DNA from: a bacterium
Lineage (GTDB): Bacteria > Electryoneota > RPQS01
Direction: 5' to 3'
DNA length: 64,000 bases
NCBI GenBank assembly: GCA_016702305.1
Contig: JADJEH010000008.1
Coordinates: 1-64,000, forward strand
The position numbers and the translations under genes are program-made. Shown here one piece after another: positions 10,562 to 21,261 of this stretch. The notes below the pieces were generated by a model. The model had not been told where the DNA came from, did no database searches, and saw nothing but the letters and a program-made list of their open reading frames with translations. Within the stretch, counting starts at the first letter, position 1. Every line of letters begins with the position of its first letter.

Positions 10562-11704
10562 CGAAAACGATTGGCGCCTGCAATCCGCTAAGTGACAGAA
10601 TTGGGGCCTGAAGGCTCCTTTCCGCAATCACCTGCAAGTTCTTTCCCCGGCCCATGGCTACAAAGGCAAAGTAATTTAGGTCTTCTTTGGAGGTTGACGG
10701 CCATTCCGTCCGCGCCAGTCGAGTTAGGATTTTGGCCTCCTTTGAAACTGATCCTATGACTTTGCGATTCGCTTTGGCGGCTGGGAAAGCGATATCAAAG
10801 CAGCCGCAAGCCTCGAGCCCCGTCCAACCAAGGTTTGGCAATGCCGGCTGCAAGCGACTTGTGCTTTCCACTTATAAAACGCATGCTCCCGGTCCATTAG
10901 GAATTCAATATGCTCAAGGGTGAATATTTCCGCTGTCAATGCTGCATAGTCTTTAAACACATCTGATGGTTTGTCGAGCTTAAGGGCCGCCCGGCAGATT
11001 TTGACCGCTTCTTGCTTTAGTTTGAAAAGACTGGGCCGCAATTCAGCAATCCGTTTTTCGTCTTCGTTCGATAAGAATGGCATTGGCCATGCCGTGTCAT
11101 AAGTGCCAACATTGATAGCCTGCCCCCCTATCGGTATTCGAAAGTAAACTTGTGATCCTGTCGGGAAACCGAGTGGTCTGGCAATGAGGTCGATGAGTCG
11201 TTTGCTCGCTGTTTGCTCGGATGCTCCACTTGGATAAATCTGGAGACTCGGGCCAACCTCGGCAATATCCCATTGATATTTGACAGATACACGGCCATGG
11301 GAGCGACTCTTATGGCTAACTGCAACGGGGAGTTTTGTAAAAAATAGATTGCCAAATATCGCTTCGAAGGTATCCGGAGCAATTCCCTTTGTTGTTGGGT
11401 ACCCTTCGGCGACCAGATCAACTCGATTTTCGTCAAGGAACTGTCTAAGTGATGCCAAGGTGCCATCCATATTTTCAAGGGCATCGAGATTATCATCATT
11501 CAAGAACCGCGCGCCGAGACGATAACAGTAGTCAAGTTCTTTTGGGTCGCTGGATTCAAACACACTTTCTAAGAATTTTGGCTTGAGAAATCGGCACGCT
11601 TGACCGATTAAGGTTGTTAGTCTGTCAACACTAATCCCATATCTTGCAAAGCGTTCCGCTTGTTGAACGAGCCACTGCTCGTCAAGGTTATTCTCCGAGC
11701 ACAT
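10539..11704 (-). pseudogene. Unknown cytoplasmic protein, one frameshift
   Basis: From MCSENNLDEQWLVQQ at 11704 the frame is open to 10754. The sensible continuation is STSRLQPALPNLGWTGLE then FDIAFPAAKANRKVIGSVS in the adjacent frame, ending at 10539. One indel near 10860 splits a protein of about 388 residues. No signal peptide or membrane segment is visible. The part near residues 130-215 is mixed beta/alpha (SVKYQWDIAEVGPSLQIYPS). Upstream, another frame reads NRTPKQREADRILSIAGQ, so the true start may be earlier. I do not recognise it. Its place between the replication module and a restriction operon makes it element cargo. Confidence 0.45.
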
Positions 11705-12048
11705 TGGCCTGCGATACTTAAGATTCGGTCGGCCTCGCGTTGCTTAGGGGTGCGATTGCCAGTCACGTTTAAGCCTTTCTCGACAAGGATTCCATTCCGT
11801 TTTGGAACGCCATCAGTTTTTTCTGAAGTACCGCGTCCTGCCGCTATTGCGTTTCTCCGTAAGTTACTTAAATTAAAGAAACAATCAAGGATGCAGAGTT
11901 CTGATAAAGAATGGGCAAGTCACGACTTTCTAATCCTTTGTTTTTTGTGCAATTCAACAATAGTACGCCAAAACCACTCATGCTTGGTTGACGATTGGCG
12001 CGGTAACCCAACCTCGCCAGACATCAGTCAAGTGAATTCCCTCTATCG
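11705..12048. other. Intergenic gap between divergent units
   Basis: This gap of 344 bp separates the leftward unknown gene pair from the rightward restriction operon. The left 100 bp may hold an N-terminal extension of the leftward gene in another frame. The rest probably carries the two divergent promoters, but I see no box I can defend. Confidence 0.4.
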
Positions 12049-13933
12049 ATGACAAACTTCTCCGAAAAAGCGTCCTTTATCTGGTCGGTGGCAGAGCTCC
12101 TGCGCGGCCCGTACCGCCCGAACCAGTACAAAGACGTTATGCTGCCGATGACGGTGCTGCGGCGGCTGGACTGTGTTCTGGAGCCAACCAAGGACAAGGT
12201 CTTGGACAAATACAAGGAGCTGAAGGGCGGGAAGGTGACGAACCTCGACCCGCTTCTGAACCGAGTCTCCGGGCAACCGTTCTACAACACCAGTAAGTTC
12301 ACATTCGAGAAGCTCAAAGGGGATCCCAACAACGTTGCGGCCAACTTGACGAACTACATCAAGGGGTTCTCAAGTCGTGCACGGGATATTCTTGACCATT
12401 TCGGCTTTGAGGAACGCATTGCCAAGCTGGACAAGGCTGACAGGCTATTCCTGCTGGTGCAGAAGTTCAGCGAAATTGATCTGCATCCCAAAGCTGTCTC
12501 CAATTTGGAGATGGGCTACATCTTCGAGGAGCTGATTCTAAACGCTCTTTGATCCGGCGGCAGGGACAGGCGGCATGCTCTCGGTATCTGAAGAGTACTT
12601 GCGCGAGCTAAACCCCGATGCTCGCTTGGAGTTGTTTGCTCAAGACTACAATGAGCAATCCTACGCGGTTTGCGGTTCGGATATGATGATTAAGGGGCAG
12701 AGTCTGGACAATATCCGGTTCGGGGATAGTTTTACGGCTGACCACTTTCCGACGCATCGGTTTGACTACCTCTTGGCTAATCCGCCGTTTGGCGTTGAGT
12801 GGAAGCCACAGCAGAAGGCGATTGAGCGGGAGCACGAGGAGCAGGGGTTCGGAGGGAGGTTTGGGGCGGGGTTGCCGCATCAGTGACGGGGCGTTGTTGT
12901 TCATTTGCACATGATCAGCAAGATGAAGCCTATCAAGGACGGTGGAACACGGCTGAGCATTGTATTTAACGGCTCTCCCCTGTTCACTGGGTCGGCAGGA
13001 TCGGGAGAGTCTGAGATTCGCAAATGGATCATCGAAAACGATTGGCTCGAAGCCATCGTCGCGCTGCCGGACCAGTTGTTCTACAACACGGGAATCTCGA
13101 CCTATTTGTGGATCGTGACGAACCGCAAGGCGAAACCGCGCAAGGGGAAAATTCAGTTAATCAACGCGACAGGGTTTTTCCAGAAGATGCGCAAGAGTCT
13201 TGGGAACAAGCGCAATGAAATCGGACCTAACCACATTGCCGAAATCACCAAGCTGCATGGGGCTTTCAAAGAGGGCGAGTTTGTCAAGATTTTCGACAAT
13301 CAGGATTTTGGATATTCACGGATCACGGTTGAGCGGCCCCTGCGGTTGAGTTTTGCGGTGACAGAGGAGCGGCTGGCCAAACTGCGCGAAGCATCGGCTT
13401 TTGCGAATTTGGCTGAGAGCAAGAAGCGCAAGGATACGAAGACTGCACAGCAGGAAATCACCGAGGGCAAGCGACAGCAGGAGGAGATTCTCAAAGCTCT
13501 CAAGACGCTTGAATCCAAAGGCGTTGTCAAGAGTCGAGAGCAATTCAGCGAACTGCTGTCGGCGGCTCTCAAGAAGGCCAAACTCGCGTTGCCCGCGCCG
13601 ATTGTGAAGGCCATTATGTCGTCACTCTCCGAGCGTGACGAAACGGCGGAGATTTGCCGTGACAGCAAGGGAAATATTGAGACGGACGCGGATTTGCGCG
13701 ACAATGAGAACGTGCCGCTCAAGGATGATATCAAGACCTACTTTGCGCGCGAGGTGCTGCCGCATGTGCCGGATGCGTGGATTGACCACAGCAAGACCAA
13801 GGTCGGGTACGAAGCCAACTTCAACCGCTATTTCTATAAGTATGTCCCGCCGAGACCGTGGGAAGTGATTGACGCGGAGCTGGAGGCGATTGAGAACGAG
13901 ATTGCGAATATGCTGAAGCGGGTGACGGAATGA
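12049..13933 (+). pseudogene. hsdM: Type I restriction-modification DNA methyltransferase, internally deleted and frameshifted
   Basis: This is the modification subunit that methylates adenine in the target together with HsdS. The N-terminal helical domain is clear (SFIWSVAELLRGPYRP, then MLPMTVLRRLDCVLEP). The frame ends at 12552 in YIFEELILNAL. It resumes in another frame with FDPAAGTGGML (SAM motif I) and LLANPPFG (NPPF motif IV). About 45 residues normally between these, including the conserved GEHFTPRE stretch, are missing, so this is a deletion of over 100 bp and not just a base slip. Two further indels near 12880-12905 separate the last block (12905-13933, LPDQLFYNTGISTYLWI). The gene ends overlapping rhuM by four bases. 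As given it cannot make a working enzyme. Confidence 0.8.
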
Positions 13934-15025
13934 GCGAGCAAAACAACCGTCCGGAGCCGAAGTCTGATATCCTGTTGTATGAGACTGACGATGGAAAAAC
14001 AGCGGTTCGGGTGATGTTAGAAGGGGGAAACGGTGTGGCTGTCACAAGCCGACATTGCGGATCTCTATCAAATCTCTGTTCCTACCGTAAATTCACATAT
14101 TAAAGCCATTTACGAAGATGGAGAACTGCTCGAAGGGGCAACTATTAGGAATTATCTAATAGTTCGAAGCGAAGGAGATCGGCAGGTCCAGCGCCCGATT
14201 TTCTACTACAATCTGGATATGATTCTTGCCGTAGGATATCGCGTCAGATCTCTGCGGGGAATTCTCTTCAGGAAGTGGGCTTCCGAGCGTCTGAAAGAGT
14301 ACATCGTCAAGGGCTTCACGATGGACGATGAGCGGCTCAAGGGTGGGCGCGGTTTCGCCGACCACTTCGATGAACTGCTTGAGCGAATACGTGATATTCG
14401 CGCCAGCGAAGCTCTTGTCTATCAGAAGATTCGAGACATCTTCAAATTAGCTTCGGATTACCAAGCAGGCGAAACGGAAACTCAGGCATTCTTTGCCCGC
14501 ATGCAGAACCGGACTATCTATGCCGCTACGCACAAGACCGCTCCGGAGTTGATTCGCTCCCGTGCAGACGCGAACAAGCCTAACATGGGCGTCATGACCT
14601 TTAAGGGCAAGGTGGTGCGTAAACAGGACGTGACGATTGCCAAGAACTACTTGGATGAACGGGAGATTGATACGCTCAATCGGATTACCGTAATGTTCTT
14701 GGATCAAGCCGAGTTTCGCGCACAGCGGCGACAGAGTATTCGCATGTCCGATTGGGAACCGGCTTTGATGGACTTTCTGCGGCAGAACGAACTTCCGGTG
14801 CTCGACTCGCCCGGCTCGGTTAGCCACGACGCGGCGGAAGATTGGTCACGCACCCAATACGATCAGTTTGAACAGCGTCGGCGCGACGAAGCCGATGCGG
14901 CAGCCGAGGCGCGATACATTGAGGACTTGAAGCAGACGGCGAAAGTGATTGAAGAAAAAAGCAAGCAGGCCAATACTGAAGCAAAGCCGAAGCAGGCCGC
15001 GAAGCGCAAGGGGAAAGGCGAATGA
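13930..15025 (+). CDS. rhuM: RhuM family (virulence RhuM-type) protein, one homopolymer frameshift
   Basis: The family start MSEQNNRPEPKSDILLYE at 13930 runs through VRVMLEGG and then leaves frame. The normal follow-on VWLSQADIADLYQ is one frame away. Removing one G from the run of five near 14023-14027 restores LEGETVWLSQ, so the break is a single extra G in a homopolymer. The remainder, to 15025, carries the conserved FYNLDMILAVGYRVRS and RKWASERLKEYIVKGFTMDD blocks and a charged C-terminal coiled coil. RhuM-type genes are frequent passengers inside type I restriction operons; their role is not firmly known. It overlaps hsdM (ATGA) and hsdS. I treat it as an intact gene with a sequence error. 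Confidence 0.8.
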
Positions 15026-16296
15026 AATACAATCCCTATCCCAAATACAAAGACTCGGGGATTGAATGGATTGGAAGCGTGCCTGAGGGGTGGGAGACCA
15101 TAGCTGTCTGGCTTCTCTTTTCCATTGGACGCGGACGTGTAATAAGCAACGAAGAGATTGGAGAGCACCCGGGAGAATATCCTGTTTACTCCTCACAAAC
15201 TGAAGATAACGGCGTCCTCGGCTACATAGACTCATATGAGTTTGAGGGTGACTATCTTACTTGGACAACAGACGGAGCAAATGCGGGCACGGTGTTTAAG
15301 CGTTCTGGGAAGTTTTGTTGTACCAACGTATGCGGCACATTGTTACCAAAACGAGAGATTTCTCTTTCATTCTTCCAATATGCAATCGACAGAGCTACCT
15401 CATGGCATGTTAGGCACGATATTAACCCGAAATTGATGAACAATGTTATGGCATCAATTCGCGTTCAATTCCCCTCCCTTCCCGAGCAGCGCGCCATCGC
15501 CGCCTTTCTTGATCGTGAGACGGGGCGGATTGATGAGTTGATTGGGAAGAAGGAGCGGCAGATTGAACTCTTGCAGGAGAAGCGGCAGGCGCTGATCAGC
15601 CACGCCGTCACCAAAGGTCTCGATCCCAAAGCCAAGCTGAAAGACTCAGGGATTGAATGGCTGGGGATGGTGCCGGAGGGGTGGGCGGTGAAAAAGGTGA
15701 AGTACCTCGTACGATTCGTTAGTGGTGGAACTCCATCCACAACCACTGACAGGTATTGGGGTGGTGACATTCCGTGGGTCTCTCCAAAAGACATGAAGGT
15801 TAGAGTTGTAGTTGATGCGGAAGACCACATAACGACAGATGCTGTCCGTGAATCGGCAACTACGATGGTGCCGAAAGGTTCTGCGCTTATGGTTGTGCGT
15901 TCAGGGATTCTTGCTCATACTATTCCCATCGCAATTGCAGGACGAGATGTTGCTATCAATCAAGATTTGAAAGCATTGGTGGCTCGACAATCACAATTTG
16001 ATTCCGATTTTCTTGTTTGGTATGTCGAAGGTAAGCAAGATGAACTCCTGACTCAATGGCGAAAGCACGGTGCAACAGTCCAAAGTCTTGAGCAAGAATT
16101 TATTGCCAACTACATGCTACCCGTACCTCCTATCAATGAGCAGAGAGCGATCGCACAGTTCTTGTTTCAACAGGCAGAATATTTTGACAAATTTGCCGGG
16201 AAGATCCGCTCTTCCATCGGGACGCTGCGCGAGTACCGGACAGCGTTGATTTCGGCGGCGGTGACGGGGAAGATTGATGTGAGGGGGGAGGTGTAG
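15022..16296 (+). CDS. hsdS: Type I restriction-modification specificity subunit
   Basis: This 424-residue protein selects the DNA target for the HsdM and HsdR subunits. It has the usual two-fold layout. KDSGIEWIGSVPEGWE (about residues 10-25) starts the first target-recognition domain and KDSGIEWLGMVPEGWA (about 206-221) starts the second. Each domain ends in a conserved helix (LPEQRAIAAFLDRETGRIDEL, and NEQRAIAQFLFQQAE near the C-terminus) that spaces the two half-sites. The frame is uninterrupted, in contrast to hsdM and hsdR, and it overlaps rhuM by four bases. Confidence 0.9.
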   Translation: MKYNPYPKYKDSGIEWIGSVPEGWETIAVWLLFSIGRGRVISNEEIGEHPGEYPVYSSQTEDNGVLGYIDSYEFEGDYLTWTTDGANAGTVFKRSGKFCCTNVCGTLLPKREISLSFFQYAIDRATSWHVRHDINPKLMNNVMASIRVQFPSLPEQRAIAAFLDRETGRIDELIGKKERQIELLQEKRQALISHAVTKGLDPKAKLKDSGIEWLGMVPEGWAVKKVKYLVRFVSGGTPSTTTDRYWGGDIPWVSPKDMKVRVVVDAEDHITTDAVRESATTMVPKGSALMVVRSGILAHTIPIAIAGRDVAINQDLKALVARQSQFDSDFLVWYVEGKQDELLTQWRKHGATVQSLEQEFIANYMLPVPPINEQRAIAQFLFQQAEYFDKFAGKIRSSIGTLREYRTALISAAVTGKIDVRGEV

Positions 16297-16298
16297 AG

Positions 16299-17251
16299 AT
16301 GGGGAGAGTAAGGTTGAGTCTCCACAACTTCACAGGGAGTTACTCCCATCTTCAGGGAACTGTTGACCACCAGATAACACGGTGGGATATTTTCAGAGCA
16401 GTCTGGACAACTGGGGCCCTCGGATATGGTGACATGTTTAGTTATGGCTGGCGTTTGAATGCAAGACGTATCGGCAAGGCTTTGGACGCAAGCTTTGCGC
16501 ATCAAGAGGCTGATGGTGACCTGTTCCTGGACACTGGTCAAGAGGACTGGCTCGATGCAGATGTAACGGATAAGGGTGGGACATCGTACTGGATTTCCAT
16601 TGCAATGACTAAGCTCGTCACGGAACGAGTATTAAATATTCCGTGGCTCGTGTACGTATCTCGGTTGAAACGGCAGGGGATTCTGACCATGGATCCAGAT
16701 TCCAATCTTTCCCCTGACTTTGCAGGGACCGACAGGTCAGGTAATTGGCATGTCGTAGAGGCCAAAGGGAGATCAGGTAATAGATCTCCCTCCGAAATGA
16801 CGCACGCCAAAGCCCAAGCTGCTGCGGTAGTGACAATAAATGGAGTTGCGCCGTTGACAAATTCGGGATGCATGACATACGTTTCGAGAAACCGATCTTG
16901 GTTTTGCTTGACGACCCCAAGCCCAGAAAGGACAAAACTCCGATTGCAATGGATATCCGTCGCGAGGCGATGGTGAAAGAGTATTACAGGCCGTGGACAG
17001 AAATCCTGAAGTCGTCCAACAGTCGTATCATTGAGCTTTTGCGCAGGCGATATCTTGTAACGCAAATGAAGTCCGCAGACATAGCATTTGAAATCGGACT
17101 GCCTATTGACATAGTTGAAGATCCAAGTAGTGCATTCGAAACCTTAGGACGGTATTCGGACTTCCAAAAAGAGCGCGTGACCTGGGAAGACCGGCCTGTC
17201 AGCATTGGAAATGATGCCGTTATTCTAATTGGTGAAAATCAGAGATTATAA
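16299..17251 (+). pseudogene. Candidate PD-(D/E)XK nuclease-like protein in the restriction operon, one frameshift
   Basis: GGGGGAGGTG directly precedes the ATG at 16299, three bases after the hsdS stop. The frame is sensible to about 16880. It contains SPDFAGTDRSGNWHVVEAKG (about residues 139-158), whose PD ... (V)EAK spacing fits the active site of a PD-(D/E)XK nuclease. From 16868 the adjacent frame continues with FEKPILVLLDDPKPRK and ends at 17251, so one indel near 16870-16900 splits a protein of about 315 residues. No family name is certain. Its place between hsdS and hsdR, in the same direction, points to an accessory restriction or defence gene. The nuclease role is inferred from the motif. 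Confidence 0.5.
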
Positions 17252-17333
17252 AGCGCATGGGCATTTGGCCAAACGCGACGTCCCGCACTTCTAACCCCTA
17301 AGCAACCGCATTGGAACAATAACCTAACTCTTT

Positions 17334-20320
17334 ATGCCTCCCACCACTCGCGAAATCTCCTTTGAAGCCGTGATTGAAGAGCACCTGCTCGGCAACGGCT
17401 ACACACAAGGCAATCCCGACACGTTTGACCGCGCGCGCGCCATCTTCCCGGAAGAGGTTCTGGCATTCGTCCAGGCGACTCAACCCAAGGAGTGGGAGTA
17501 TCTGGTTAACCTGCAAAAGGAAGGCCGGAGAAACGTTGTTGAATGACCTGTGCCGCACTGGACAGCGAGCAAGAGGGCTGTCTGATGGTGCTCAGGCATG
17601 GGTTTAAGTGTTTCGGGAAGACGTTTCGTGTGGCGTACTTCGCTCCGGCCAGCGGGATGAACCCCGACACGCAGGCGAAGTATCGGGCTAATCGGCTTAC
17701 TGTGACGCGGCAGCTGCATTACAGCACAAAGAATGAGAACTCGCTTGACTTGTGCCTCAGCCTGAACGGAATCCCGGTGCTGACTGCTGAACTCAAGAAT
17801 CAGATGAGCGGCCAGAACTGGCGACATGCGGTGCACCAGTACAAGCATGACCGCGAAGCTCACGAACCAATCTTTAGATTCAAGAAACGCGCGCTCGTGC
17901 ATTTTGCTGTGGACCCGGACGAAGCCTACATGACCACCAAGCTCGCGGGTACCGCCACGTACTTTCTGCCGTTCAACAAGGGGAATCATCGCGGAGCGGG
18001 CAATCCTGATAATCCTAATGGACACAAGACGGCGTATTTGTAGGAGCAGGTCTGGCAGCGCGACAATCTACTTGACTTGCTGGCGCGGTTCGTTCACTTG
18101 CAGAGCGAAGAGAAGAAGTTCGACGGCAAGAAGGTGAAGAAGGAGACCATGATCTTCCCGCGCTACCATCAGTGGGATGCAGTGCGCAAGATGGAAGCGC
18201 ACGCGCGGAAGCATGGCGTGGGGACGAACTACTTGGTAGAGCACTCGGCAGGCAGCGGTAAGAGTAATACGATTGCATGGCTGGCGCACCGTTTGGCAAG
18301 TTTGCACAATGCGCAGGATGAAAAAGTCTTCGATTCGGTGATTGTTATCACGGATCGCATTGTGCTCGACCAGCAGCTCCAGAACACTATCTACCAGTTC
18401 GAGCATCGGTCAGGAGTTGTGCAGAAGATTGATTTGGACTCAACGCAACTTGCGACGGCACTGGGAGCGGGAGTCCCCATAATCATCACGACGCTTCAGA
18501 AGTTTCCCTTTGTGACGGACAAGGTCGGAAAACTGGACGCGAAGAAGTATGCGGTTATCGTAGATGAGGCGCACAGCTCGCAGGGTGGTGAGTCCGCAAT
18601 GGAAGTACGAAATGTGCTGGCAGGTCCCGCCGTTGCAGAGCAAGCACGACAGAGAGCCGAAGAGGAAGGGCTTCTTGACTATCAGGAAGAAGTTTTGAAG
18701 ACGATGCTGGCGCGGGGCAAACAGCCCAACATCAGTTACTTTGCGTTCACGGCTACGCCGAAATACAAGACGCTTGAAGTGTTTGGCGTACCGGGACCTG
18801 ATGGCAAGCCGATGCCGTTCCATTTGTACAGTATGCGGCAGGCGATTGACGAGGGTTCATTCTTGCGTGCTCAAGTCGTCACCACCTACAAGACCTATTA
18901 TCGACTCATCAAGTCTATCGAAGACGATCCTGAACTCGATAAGCGGAAGGCGGCACGGGCCTTGGCGCGCTTCATGAGTTTTCACCCGCATAACATCGCG
19001 CAAAAGACGGAAGTGATGATTGAACACTTCCGCACGCATGTCAGACACAGGATAGGTGGTAAAGCCAAAGCGATGGTAGTAACAGGCTCACGCTTGCACG
19101 CGGTTCGCTACAAGGAAGCGTTTGACAAGTACATCAACGAGCACCACTACCCCATCAAGGCGCTTGTTGCTTTTTCGGGCACAGTTTCCGATCCAGATGT
19201 TCCGAACAAGGAATATACTGAGGTCGGAATGAACAAGGGGTTGCACGAAAAGGAACTTCCGGAGAAGTTCGCGTCGGATGAATATCAAGTCCTGCTGGTG
19301 GCGGAAAAGTACCAAACGGGATTTGACCAGCCTCTTCTGCACACGATGTACGTGGATAAGAAATTGTCAGGTATTCAAGCGGTGCAGACGCTTTCGCGCC
19401 TGAATCGCACGGCAGCCGGTAAGGAAGATACGTTTGTCTTGGATTTCGTGAATGAGGCTGATGAAATCAAGGAAGCGTTTCAGCCATTCTATGAGGAGAC
19501 CATTGTTGGTGAACGCGCCGAAGTCGGACAGCTCTATGAACTGAAGGCAAAACTCGACGGCCAGCAGGTCTATTTCTGGCAAGAGGTCACAGAGTTCGCC
19601 AAAGTCTTCTATAAGCCGCAAGACCAGCAATCACCATCGGACCATCAGCGGATGAATGCTTGTCTCGATCCGGCGGTGGGGCGCTTCATCGCGCTTGACG
19701 AGGATGACAAGGAAGTTTTTCGCAAGACGCTGATTGGGTATCGAAACTTGTATTCATTCTTGTCACAGGTGATTCCGTTTCAAGATTCAGATTTGGAGTT
19801 GCTCTACACTTACATTCGCTTCCTGCTCCGCAAACTGCCGCGCAAACAGGATGGTGGAATCTTGGAGTTGGATGACGAAATTACGCTCAAGTATTACCGC
19901 TTGCAGAAAATCAGCGACGGAAGCGTCACACTTGAGCCGGGGAAGATTGCGCCTGTGTCAGGACCGACGGAAGTCGGAACGGGAGTTGTCAGGGATGCAA
20001 AAGCCAGATTGTCAGAGTTGATTGATGTCCTAAATCAGAAGTTTGGAACTGACTTCAAACCAGGAGATCAGTTGTTCTTTGATTCAGTAACAGAGGATGC
20101 CGTGGCCAACAGTGAACTCCAGCAGGTTGCAGCAGCGAATACACAAGAGAACTTCGACTACGTGTTCCGCAAGACGCTTGAAGGTCTGGTCATAGACCGA
20201 ATGTCCCAAAACGAGGACATTGTAGCGAGATTCCTAAACGACCCGGAGTTCAACAAGATCGTCGCTGCCCACCTGTCACCGCAGGTTTATGAAATGATTC
20301 GGTCACGGGTGGCGACGTGA
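17334..20320 (+). pseudogene. hsdR: Type I restriction endonuclease/translocase subunit, frameshifts and an amber codon
   Basis: The start at 17334 gives the HsdR N-terminus (EAVIEEHLLGNGYTQGN). The frame breaks around 17510-17560, then continues with LMVLRHGFKCFGKTFRVAYF and the nuclease-type motif LTAELKNQMSG. At 18041-18043 the conserved HKTAYLW..QVWQRD block has TAG where TGG (Trp) is expected. The motor part is intact from there: Walker A AGSGKSNT, the DEAH box, FTATP, and helicase motif VI-like LSRLNRT, to the stop at 20320. HsdR cuts unmethylated DNA after ATP-driven translocation. As written it is disrupted by indels near 17530 and one substitution; the motor could still be made from an internal start. 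Confidence 0.85.
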
Positions 20321-20380
20321 CAAAAGACTTTCCGGCCACCGAACAGCTGCTCTGGCATTGAGAAAACTGCCGTGCTGATC

Positions 20381-21261
20381 TAGCCCCCGAAAACTGTACC
20401 ACTTTGAAAGTTAGAGTATAGTGGTATATTAGGAAGAAGGAGGCTGGGATGGCTAGAGCTAAGTATCGTCCGGAGCAGATCATCCCGATGCTTCGGGAGG
20501 CGGAAGTTGAGATTGGGAAGGGGATGACGGTGCGTGAAGTGTTCCGGAAGTTGGGGGTTCAGGAGAACACGTACTATCACTGGCGTCGGGAGTACGGGGG
20601 GTTGAAAATGGATCAGGCCAAGCGGCTGAAGGAGTTAGAAGTTGAACAGCCGGTTGAAGCGGGTGCTCGCGGACTTGACCTTGGACAAGCAGATATTGAG
20701 TGAGGCGGTGCGGGGAAAATCTTAAGCCCAGCGGATCGCCGCAGAACGGTTCTGGCGGTTCGCCGTTCGCTGGGCGAAGACAAAGTATCAGAGCGGCGGG
20801 TGTGTCAGGTGTTGGATCAGTGCAGGAGCAGTCAGCGCTATGTTCCAGCGCGTCGTTCCGACGAGAACGAACTGACCTCGCTGGTGATTGCGTTAGCGTG
20901 TCAGTACGGCACGTACGGCTATCGCATCATCACAGGGTTGATCCGCTTGACGGGTTGGCGCGTCAATCACAAACGGTTGAACGCATCTGGCGTCAGGCGG
21001 GACTGAAGCTGCCGCGCAAGCAGCCGAAGCGCAAACGGTTATGGTTGAATGACGGATCGTGCATCCGTCTGCGTCCGGCGTATCCGAACCACGTGTGGAG
21101 CTACGACTTCGTGACGTGGCAGACAGCGAATGGACGACCGTTGATGGTCTTGTCTGTGCTGGACGAGTTCATGCGGGAGTGTCTGGCGCTGTTCGTCGCA
21201 CTACGGATCACAGCGGATGATGTGCTGGCGCAGGTGGAAGAGCTGTTTCTGTTCAGGGGCA
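20381..21261 (+). mobile_element. Truncated IS3-family element with split transposase
   Basis: The left end is near CCCCCGAAAACTGTACCACTTT. Downstream, AGAAGGAGG precedes ORFA at 20449 (MARAKYRPEQIIPMLREAEV, an IS3-type HTH ORFA). ORFB follows from about 20700 with frame breaks (YVPARRSDENELTSLV, TYGYRIITGLIRLTGW, VWSYDFVTW). DFVTW carries the first catalytic Asp of the DDE domain. The element is cut at 21261, where a second IS3-type element begins; after that insertion only a few residues (GRPV) could still belong to it. It lies 60 bp after hsdR. It is not expected to be active. Confidence 0.75.
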
